Part shown: positions 1 to 4,243 of the stretch, piece after piece
Layout: each line of letters opens with the position of its first letter
Position numbering within the stretch: the first letter of the stretch is position 1
From: Spirochaeta sp.
GTDB taxonomy: Bacteria; Spirochaetota; Spirochaetia; UBA9216
Direction of reading: 5' to 3'
Length of the DNA: 5,375 bases
Assembly (NCBI GenBank): GCA_003454605.1
Contig: DMKD01000027.1
Coordinates: 1 to 5,375, forward strand
Translations under genes and position numbers: made by a program
Notes under the pieces: model-generated
Told to the model about the DNA's origin: nothing
Database searches by the model: none
Seen by the model: the letters and a program-made list of their open reading frames with translations, nothing else

Positions 1-274
1 CGATGTCAAATCCGTCTTTGCGTAAACTTATCTCATGCCTCTGCGCTGAGATATCAGTCAGAAGAGCCGGAGTTTTCTGAAGCAGGGGTTCTCCGTCAAT
101 CAGGATATCCGCGTTGATAGGATTAGAATTGATGAAAAGGATAGACGATTCGACGGTTTCTACGGGTTCTTCAAGTGCTTGTTCCGCAGTTTCATCTGCA
201 GCTGCATTGGCCGCGGTGAAAAGAAGCAGAAGGCAAATAATCATTGCAAGATTTGTTTTCCAATACTGATGCAT
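1..274 (-). CDS. Exported PEGA-domain protein (5' part; gene runs off the window)
   Basis: The reading frame is open from an ATG at 274-272 to the window edge, giving 91 residues and an incomplete codon. Residues 1-25 look like a type I signal peptide: Lys6, a hydrophobic core (MIICLLLLFT, residues 11-20), then a small-residue stretch AANAAA ending before Asp27. There is no proper lipobox, because Cys14 is preceded by Ile. Acidic residues follow at about 27-43. Residues 44-91 match the PEGA pattern: short beta strands ILFINSNP and ADILIDGEPL, then TPALLTDI and HEISLRKDGF. PEGA domains are small surface or periplasmic beta modules, often repeated or attached to other domains; the role here is unknown because the C-terminus is missing. 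Two in-frame ATGs lie upstream (301-299 and 292-290) and one is internal (codon 11). None has a clear Shine-Dalgarno site, so the start was chosen for the best signal-peptide n-region. Confidence 0.75.
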   Translation of the reverse strand, partial: MHQYWKTNLAMIICLLLLFTAANAAADETAEQALEEPVETVESSILFINSNPINADILIDGEPLLQKTPALLTDISAQRHEISLRKDGFDI

Positions 275-330
275 ATTAAATAATAGTATCATAAACGGCA
301 TTTTTTACAAGAACATTGGGGAAAATTGAT

Positions 331-359
331 AATTTATTGTTAAAAAGCTGTCTTGACAA
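331..359 (-). promoter_or_regulatory. Predicted sigma-70-type promoter for the PEGA-domain gene
   Basis: On the minus strand, TTGTCA (359-354, five of six consensus bases) is separated by 17 bp from TAAATT (336-331, four of six). Transcription would begin near 324, about 50 nt before the chosen ATG. Its -35 hexamer overlaps the -35 of the rightward promoter almost completely. This is inferred from consensus match and spacing only. Confidence 0.45.
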
Positions 360-381
360 AAAAATGAAAGGCCGATAACTT
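353..381 (+). promoter_or_regulatory. Predicted promoter for the aminotransferase-phosphatase operon
   Basis: A perfect -35 hexamer TTGACA lies at 353-358. The best -10 at 17-bp spacing is TAACTT (376-381), which is only a fair match with T, A and the final T conserved. Transcription would start near 388, which is also the A of the leader-ORF ATG. The -35 is certain as a sequence match. The -10, and therefore the exact start, is tentative. Confidence 0.45.
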
Positions 382-387
382 CAATAT

Positions 388-453
388 ATGAGTCAGAGGA
401 CAGAAAATAATTTAACCATCGCGGCGGCGGCAGCTATTTTGACTGCGGTGTGA
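388..453 (+). CDS. Candidate alanine-rich leader peptide (21 aa)
   Basis: This short ORF runs from an ATG at 388 to a TGA at 451-453. After a polar start (MSQRTENN) come Leu-Thr-Ile, five consecutive alanine codons (421-435: GCG GCG GCG GCA GCT) and a tail of Ile-Leu-Thr-Ala-Val. Six of 21 residues are alanine. Known attenuator peptides such as those of thr and ilv operons are enriched in codons for the end products of the operon they control, and the gene behind this leader resembles an alanine aminotransferase. The last codons (441-448) form the left arm of a perfect hairpin whose right arm lies just past the stop. No Shine-Dalgarno site is correctly placed; AAAGG at 367-371 is 16 nt from the ATG. 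Translation would therefore have to be leaderless or weak. It may not be a real coding sequence. Confidence 0.35.
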   Translation: MSQRTENNLTIAAAAAILTAV

Positions 454-478
454 TATTTGTCCTGATTAAGCCGCAGTC
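441..478 (+). promoter_or_regulatory. Leader hairpin A:B spanning the end of the leader ORF
   Basis: GACTGCGG (441-448) and CCGCAGTC (471-478) are perfect 8-nt inverted repeats with a 22-nt loop containing the leader stop codon. A ribosome terminating at 451-453 would cover the left arm. A ribosome held at the first alanine codons would leave both arms free. The pairing is seen directly; its regulatory role is inferred. Confidence 0.5.
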
Positions 479-501
479 GAAGACGGATGTCTTTTACGGC
501 T
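469..501 (+). promoter_or_regulatory. Alternative leader hairpin B:C, exclusive with A:B
   Basis: AGCCG (469-473) pairs with CGGCT (497-501) and encloses a small perfect hairpin, AAGAC (480-484), loop GGAT, GTCTT (489-493). The strand at 471-473 is shared with the right arm of hairpin A:B, so the two structures cannot coexist. The freed CGGCT could instead pair with AGCCG at 545-549, inside the right arm of the downstream terminator. That is the topology expected of an attenuator, but this last pairing is only 5 bp. Confidence 0.4.
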
Positions 502-523
502 CGCGGAAATTATATTGAAATGC

Positions 524-557
524 AACCGGCGGGTCTCCAGGCTCAGCCGGTTTTTTA
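524..557 (+). terminator. Intrinsic terminator in the operon leader
   Basis: AACCGGC (524-530) pairs perfectly with GCCGGTT (546-552). The stem continues past a bulged A545 through 531-535 with 540-544 (including two G-U pairs) to a 4-nt loop TCCA, followed directly by a six-T tract (551-556). It lies about 50 nt before the aminotransferase start, so transcripts of only about 170 nt would be made unless it is read through. Such a placement is typical of attenuators. An alternative is that it ends a short independent transcript starting near 388. Confidence 0.75.
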
Positions 558-571
558 TTATGTCGAGGTGT

Positions 572-593
572 CCCGCCTTCCATGGCGGGTTTT
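572..593 (+). promoter_or_regulatory. GC-rich hairpin just upstream of the aminotransferase RBS
   Basis: CCCGCC (572-577), loop TTCCAT, GGCGGG (584-589), then TTTT (590-593). The Shine-Dalgarno AGGAG (597-601) begins only 8 nt after the stem. The short U-run makes it a weak second terminator at best; it could also be a 5' stabiliser or a translation-control element. The same CCCGCC can pair with GGCGGG at 528-533, inside the left arm of the upstream terminator. Confidence 0.5.
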
Positions 594-607
594 AAAAGGA
601 GAATAAA

Positions 608-1912
608 ATGAGACGCGAAATTGTACATGTCGGAGCTGAGCAGCTTATCTATGAGATCAGGCAGATAGTCGGAGTAGCGCATGAGATCGCGAAACTCGGA
701 AAAGATATCAAATGGGAGAACATCGGGGATCCCGTTGAGAAGGGGCTCAAAATCGAACCCTGGATGAAAAAGATAATAACCGGGCTTACCTCCGAAGATA
801 AAAGTTACGGCTATGCAGACAGCCAGGGCGTGCCGGCGGTGAGGAAATTTCTGGCTGATATGGCTAATTCAAGAGACGGTGCAAAAGCTGCTGCCGATGA
901 TATAATCTTTTTTAACGGCCTCGGTGATGCCGTGGCTAAAATTTTTGGTTTTCTCAAGCGTGAAGCACGTATCATAGGACCGTCTCCCGCCTATTCTACT
1001 CATTCATCAGCAGAAGCAGCTCATTCGGGCTATGAACACCTTACATATAAACTTGATCCTGACAATAGCTGGCTGCCTGATTTGGAAGATCTCAGAAATA
1101 AGGTGCGGTATAACGATTCGATTGCAGGAATCCTTCTGATCAACCCGGATAACCCTACCGGAATCGTGTATTCACGCGAGCTTCTGCAGGAGATTGTCGA
1201 TATTGCGGCCGAGTATGATCTCTTCATTATTGCGGACGAAACCTACTGTAATGTTGTATTCCCGGGAGTGGAATTCACATACATAAATGAGGTAGCGGGT
1301 AGGGTTCCGGCAATTTCAATGAAATCGGTGAGTAAGGAATACCCCTGGCCGGGCGCCCGCTGCGGCTGGCTTGAAGTGTATAACCGCGGTGAGGATGAGG
1401 AGTTCAACACCTATGTGCTGAGCCTCATCAATGCAAAACGTCTGGAGGTCTGTTCGACAACCTTGCCTCAGCTGTCTATTCCGCCTATCATGGGAGATAA
1501 GCGGTATCTGGAACATATAAGAGTCCAGTCGGAAACCCTTGCCGCACGGGCTGCTGAAGCATATTCAGTAATGAAAGATATCGAGGGAGTGCAGGTCATT
1601 CTGCCGCAGGGAGCTCTCTACTTTACGGTGCTTTTCGAGGAAGGGGTGCTCAATGAGCGTCAGAAGCTTGAGATCCCGGAACCCGACATCAGAGCATTTA
1701 TAGAAGGTATAACGGCCGGTTCAGCCCTAGATAAGCGTTTTGTTTATTATCTGCTAGGGGTTGAAGGAATATGTGTCGTGCCGCTTACAGGGTTCTGCTC
1801 GGCTTTGAAGGGGTTCAGATTCACCCTGCTTGAAACTGATGACAAAAAACGGACCGGCATATATACGGCAATCGCAGACCGGGTTAAGGAATTCCTGGCG
1901 AGCAGTAAATAG
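608..1912 (+). CDS. PLP-dependent class I/II aminotransferase, alanine aminotransferase (AlaA)-like
   Basis: This 434-residue fold-type I aminotransferase would transfer an amino group between an amino acid and a 2-oxo acid in the cytoplasm using pyridoxal phosphate. Landmarks are YEIRQIV (15-21), the cofactor-phosphate loop NGLGDAVAK (103-111), NPDNPTG with Asn182, IADETY with Asp210, the Schiff-base lysine Lys243 in SVSKEYPWPGARCGW, and Arg404 in FRFTLLE for the substrate carboxylate. The stretch SWLPDLEDLRNKV with NPTGIVYSRELLQEIV closely resembles E. coli AlaA, which suggests glutamate-pyruvate transamination. Aspartate or other substrates cannot be excluded. It is about 30 residues longer than AlaA, with an insert around 345-375. 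The ATG follows AGGAG (597-601) with a 6-nt gap. It is the first gene of a two-gene operon behind a terminator-bearing leader. Confidence 0.9.
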   Translation: MRREIVHVGAEQLIYEIRQIVGVAHEIAKLGKDIKWENIGDPVEKGLKIEPWMKKIITGLTSEDKSYGYADSQGVPAVRKFLADMANSRDGAKAAADDIIFFNGLGDAVAKIFGFLKREARIIGPSPAYSTHSSAEAAHSGYEHLTYKLDPDNSWLPDLEDLRNKVRYNDSIAGILLINPDNPTGIVYSRELLQEIVDIAAEYDLFIIADETYCNVVFPGVEFTYINEVAGRVPAISMKSVSKEYPWPGARCGWLEVYNRGEDEEFNTYVLSLINAKRLEVCSTTLPQLSIPPIMGDKRYLEHIRVQSETLAARAAEAYSVMKDIEGVQVILPQGALYFTVLFEEGVLNERQKLEIPEPDIRAFIEGITAGSALDKRFVYYLLGVEGICVVPLTGFCSALKGFRFTLLETDDKKRTGIYTAIADRVKEFLASSK

Positions 1913-1919
1913 CCTTCGG

Positions 1920-1932
1920 GGAGGATGGTTTG
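1920..1932 (+). promoter_or_regulatory. RBS that fixes a TTG start for the phosphatase
   Basis: GGAGG (1920-1924) lies 5 nt before TTG at 1930-1932, an ideal spacing. The nearby ATG at 1925-1927 is out of frame and stops at once (ATG GTT TGA). Translation from the TTG starts only a few residues before the essential GDLHG motif, so a later start would destroy the active site. Confidence 0.75.
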
Positions 1933-2730
1933 ATAGCGATAGTGGGAGACCTGCACGGCAACTCCGAATCTCTGTATCTGATAACCGCCTCTCTGGGATT
2001 GACTGACAGTAATCTTGACTGGGCAGCGCAAAACTGCAGCCTGATTATTACCGGAGATGCTTGCGACCGCGGGTATGATTCCGCTTCCATCTATAAACAC
2101 ATGATAAAATGGCAGGCTCAGGCTCCGCGGCTTGACTCAGAGGTAATCTTTCTTATCGGAAATCACGAGATTATGAATATTCAGGGGCAGCTGTATTACA
2201 ACACCTATGAAGAGACCGCATCCTACGGTGATGGTAAGTCAGACGGATTCATAGAGAAGCAGCAGGCGTTCGCAGCCGGCGGCTGGCTGTATGAATGGCT
2301 GGCAGAACAGCCTTTTATCATAGCAAGGGGTCCCTTCATCATAGCTCATGCTGATTTTCCTGCAGCCTATCGAAACCTGACAGTAAAAGAGATAGATAAG
2401 TTAAGCAGGCGTATTTTTTCGGGCTCAGGGGCTTTGTTTTCCGAACCTGACCCTCTTCTCTGGTCCAGGAAGGCAGGATTGATGCCGGATTATGAGGAGG
2501 CTCTAAAGGATTTTCTTGAGCAGAACAATGCACGCAGCTGGGTCTGCGGTCATACTCCGTCAGTAAGCCGCAGAATGCGGCGGTTGTTTGATAACCGGTA
2601 TATCTGCGTTGATACAGCTATGATGCTGGGGCCTGAGAATACCTCTGTGCTGGTCTTTGAGAGTGACGCTCTTCAGGCTGTCTACTATGACGCAAGAGGT
2701 GGATCAAGAATTGAAACCCTTACTCTCTGA
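1930..2730 (+). CDS. Shewanella-like PPP-family metallophosphatase
   Basis: This is a 266-residue calcineurin-like phosphoesterase with the PPP signature set in order: GDLHGN (6-11; Asp7, His9), GDACDRG (42-48; Asp43, Arg47), GNHE (77-80; Asn78, His79), AHAD (139-142; His140) and GHTP (207-210; His208). These residues form a two-metal site. The extension after GNHE (IMNIQGQLYY) and the later PLLWSR (175-180) resemble the Shewanella-like (Shelph) branch of protein phosphatases rather than ApaH or the lambda-phage phosphatase. The family removes phosphate from phosphoproteins or small phosphorylated molecules; the substrate here is unknown. There is no signal peptide, so it is cytoplasmic. It starts 17 nt after the aminotransferase stop with its own RBS, so the two are probably co-transcribed. 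Its 3' end overlaps the convergent minus-strand gene by 11 bp. Confidence 0.85.
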   Translation: MIAIVGDLHGNSESLYLITASLGLTDSNLDWAAQNCSLIITGDACDRGYDSASIYKHMIKWQAQAPRLDSEVIFLIGNHEIMNIQGQLYYNTYEETASYGDGKSDGFIEKQQAFAAGGWLYEWLAEQPFIIARGPFIIAHADFPAAYRNLTVKEIDKLSRRIFSGSGALFSEPDPLLWSRKAGLMPDYEEALKDFLEQNNARSWVCGHTPSVSRRMRRLFDNRYICVDTAMMLGPENTSVLVFESDALQAVYYDARGGSRIETLTL

Positions 2731-3787
2731 TGCTTACGGTAATTGCAGTCGGATTATGATCTGAGTGTTCGAATCTAAGATTGTAGGCCTCTACTTCATC
2801 CACCCTGAGATTGGGTGATACGAGAAATCCGTCGATTATACATGTGAAATTCTCACCAGCCTTGTACGGTTGTTCGAGGGTTCTGGATGTTGGAACTTCA
2901 GAGTCATAACACCATTGCCAGTTTTCAGGAGTCCATCCATCGGGAATTGACTGCAGCCAGAACAGATGCTCTTCGGCGGTTGTATAATCTCCGAAGGCAT
3001 CTTTTCCAGTTCCCGGAAACATGGAATTCCAGTCGCCGCCGACAACGACATAATGACCTTCGCTGTAGAGATCTGTGATTAGTTTTTTCAGATAATCAAG
3101 CTGAAGCTGCCTCATCCCTCCGTCACCGTAGGCTGTGAGATGGACATTAATAATATACCAGTTTTTCCCTTCTACGGGAGAGGGTATGCTGCTGATGAGA
3201 GCGCATCGTTTAAGATGGAATATTTTAACCGGCCATGAAAAACTGCCGGGAAGCTGCCGCCGCTCGGCCGCATCAACTGAAAAACGGGACATCAGGGCAA
3301 TGCCTGATTCAACTTTTCCTATTGGGGCTTTCACGGGAACAGGAACAAAGGGGCTTTTAAAGTTTAAAGCATAGTAAATCTCATAGTTTTTAAGCGCTGA
3401 GGAGGCAGTATAGACCTGATCAACGCGGAATGAGCGCTTTGAACCGCTTTCTATCTCCTGAATCATACAGATATCGGCTTCCTGTCTGTCGATAAAGGCT
3501 ATAACTTCATCAAGAGATTCGCGTTGGTTTTTAAGGGGTGAAGGAGCAGTTGATGTGCCTCCTTCCATGAAAAAATCCATTTGCGAATCAAGACCGCAGT
3601 ATCCGATGTTCCATGAGAGGATTCTCATCCCGCCTGGGGCTGCATTTTCTGCCTCAGAGCCGTAAACAGGGCTCAGAACGGTGTTTTGCTCGGGGCGATA
3701 TTCAGTTATGACAAAAAAAAGCAGCGTTAAAAGCAGGATTGCTGCGACTGCTGAAATAATAATTGCTGTAATTTTTAGTATTTTCAT
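2720..3787 (-). CDS. Membrane-anchored endonuclease/exonuclease/phosphatase (EEP) family protein
   Basis: This 355-residue protein begins with MKILK and one hydrophobic segment (about 6-28), most likely an uncleaved anchor placing the rest outside the inner membrane. After a short linker the EEP domain starts near residue 53 with the usual catalytic set: LSWNIG (Asn60), IQEIE (Glu111), INVHLTAYG (His216), GGDWN (Asp252, Asn254), IDGF (Asp319) and HSDHNP (Asp343, His344). EEP enzymes include DNase I-like nucleases, inositol phosphatases and sphingomyelinases, all metal-dependent phosphodiester or phosphomonoester cleavers. The sequence alone does not decide which this is. An extracytoplasmic site would favour nucleic acid, lipid or nucleotide substrates over DNA repair. 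The ATG has no clear Shine-Dalgarno site, with only A-rich sequence before it. It appears monocistronic. Confidence 0.85.
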   Translation of the reverse strand: MKILKITAIIISAVAAILLLTLLFFVITEYRPEQNTVLSPVYGSEAENAAPGGMRILSWNIGYCGLDSQMDFFMEGGTSTAPSPLKNQRESLDEVIAFIDRQEADICMIQEIESGSKRSFRVDQVYTASSALKNYEIYYALNFKSPFVPVPVKAPIGKVESGIALMSRFSVDAAERRQLPGSFSWPVKIFHLKRCALISSIPSPVEGKNWYIINVHLTAYGDGGMRQLQLDYLKKLITDLYSEGHYVVVGGDWNSMFPGTGKDAFGDYTTAEEHLFWLQSIPDGWTPENWQWCYDSEVPTSRTLEQPYKAGENFTCIIDGFLVSPNLRVDEVEAYNLRFEHSDHNPTAITVSIRE

Positions 3788-3812
3788 TATTTTTAGTATT
3801 TATGTAACCTTT

Positions 3813-3840
3813 ATTATAGTGTGTTGTTCCTATTTATGAA
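3813..3840 (-). promoter_or_regulatory. Predicted promoter for the EEP gene
   Basis: A perfect -10 TATAAT reads on the minus strand at 3818-3813. With 16-bp spacing, TTCATA (3840-3835) is a moderate -35 (four of six). Transcription would start near 3806, leaving a leader of about 20 nt before the ATG at 3787. Confidence 0.5.
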
Positions 3841-3927
3841 GCGTGGAGTTTTTTTTCATTAACCTCCTTTTTTTAGATGTTCCCCCCAGGGTTTTACTAC
3901 CTCCTTTCCCCTGGGGGGCTTTTTTTT
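3827..3927 (+). ncRNA. Candidate small RNA with anti-Shine-Dalgarno motifs
   Basis: A strong plus-strand terminator (3882-3927) has no plus-strand gene in front of it, so a short transcript is a reasonable source. TATAGT (3815-3820, five of six) with TTTAGT (3792-3797, weak) at 17-bp spacing would start transcription near 3827 and give a product of about 100 nt. It would carry ACCTCCTTT (3862-3870) in an open 5' region and ACCTCCTTTC (3899-3908) in the terminator loop. Both are identical to the tail of bacterial 16S rRNA and so complementary to ribosome binding sites. C-rich loops of this kind are typical of small RNAs that block translation starts. No RNA family is recognised, and the promoter is weak. 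Confidence 0.3.
3882..3927 (+). terminator. Strong intrinsic terminator without an obvious upstream gene
   Basis: CCCCCCAGGG (3882-3891) and CCCTGGGGGG (3909-3918) form a perfect 10-bp stem with a 17-nt loop, followed by C and eight T residues (3920-3927). The U-tract is on the plus strand only; the opposite side of the stem is followed by A-rich sequence when read on the minus strand. It therefore does not serve the EEP gene, which is transcribed away from it. It may end a small RNA or block antisense readthrough. Confidence 0.85.
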
Positions 3928-3979
3928 AATAATTTCCTGACGAAGTCAAATCTCACCTCCAAGAAAGATTCAACCTCTG

Positions 3980-3998
3980 CGGGAGGGGTAGCCTCCCG
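3980..3998 (+). repeat. Perfect GC-rich inverted repeat
   Basis: CGGGAGG (3980-3986), loop GGTAG, CCTCCCG (3992-3998). The nearest T-run (4013-4018) is 14 nt away, so this is not a canonical terminator on the plus strand, and on the minus strand no U-run follows. It could be a decayed terminator or an RNA structural element; its GC content stands out from the AT-rich surroundings. Confidence 0.55.
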
Positions 3999-4079
3999 GT
4001 CTAAACGCATCCTTTTTTAATCAACCTGAGAACTATGTATATTAGATAAGTAAATCAAAGAATTGTTTCCTCATTTCTG

Positions 4080-4092
4080 ATGATTAGATCAT
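4080..4092. promoter_or_regulatory. Small operator-like dyad
   Basis: ATGAT (4080-4084), spacer TAG, ATCAT (4088-4092) is a perfect 5-bp dyad about 60 bp upstream of the candidate -10 of the diguanylate cyclase gene. The size is compatible with a dimeric regulator site but could arise by chance in AT-rich DNA. Confidence 0.2.
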
Positions 4093-4145
4093 TTTATAAC
4101 AGAATCATGAAAATGCAAGAAAAATCTTAATAAAAACATGAATAT

Positions 4146-4151
4146 TATAAT
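4146..4151 (+). promoter_or_regulatory. Possible -10 element for the diguanylate cyclase gene
   Basis: A perfect TATAAT lies at 4146-4151. No good -35 exists at 16-18 bp (the best reads AATCTT or ATCTTA), so the promoter is weak, activator-dependent, or coincidental in this AT-rich stretch. Transcription would begin near 4158, upstream of both candidate start codons. Confidence 0.3.
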
Positions 4152-4243
4152 CCGATAATTCTCTATCTGTAGAAAACGCATATGTGACAGTCTTATTAAT
4201 AATTATCACTTGTAATCAGATTCGAAATATTTTAATCTTAGTT

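Larger units (their letters stand above)
3928..4243. other. AT-rich non-coding stretch before the diguanylate cyclase
   Basis: About 315 bases with no supportable gene. It contains one more anti-Shine-Dalgarno-like motif (TCACCTCC, 3953-3960), a perfect hairpin at 3980-3998, a run of six T at 4013-4018, a small dyad at 4080-4092 and a TATAAT at 4146-4151. If the GTG at 4184 were used, the last 60 bases would be coding. No riboswitch class, including the c-di-GMP ones, was recognised. Confidence 0.6.

Noticed and set aside
275..301. Longer starts of the PEGA gene at the ATGs at 301-299 or 292-290
   Set aside because: They add a run of hydrophobic residues before the lysine-containing n-region and have no Shine-Dalgarno site; not excluded, but less likely.
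388..607. T-box or known amino-acid riboswitch in the aminotransferase leader
   Set aside because: No T-box sequence or specifier-loop arrangement is visible, and the structures are small and simple; leader-peptide attenuation fits better.
608..682. Minus-strand ORF 494-682 covering the leader and start of the aminotransferase
   Set aside because: It is antisense to the leader structures and to the coding start, with no domain or plausible promoter.
1747..2100. A 117-residue minus-strand ORF over the end of the aminotransferase and start of the phosphatase
   Set aside because: It is antisense to two well-supported genes, crosses their junction, and has no recognisable domain; it is a shadow frame.
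3830..3859. Minus-strand mini-ORF MKKNSTLHK behind a perfect GGAGG (3867-3863)
   Set aside because: Spacing from GGAGG to ATG is only 3 nt, it is nine codons long, and it lies upstream of and across the likely EEP promoter, so it would not be on that transcript.
3930..4183. A c-di-GMP riboswitch before the diguanylate cyclase
   Set aside because: I looked for the conserved GEMM-type core and found no matching arrangement; the only stem is the short hairpin at 3980-3998.
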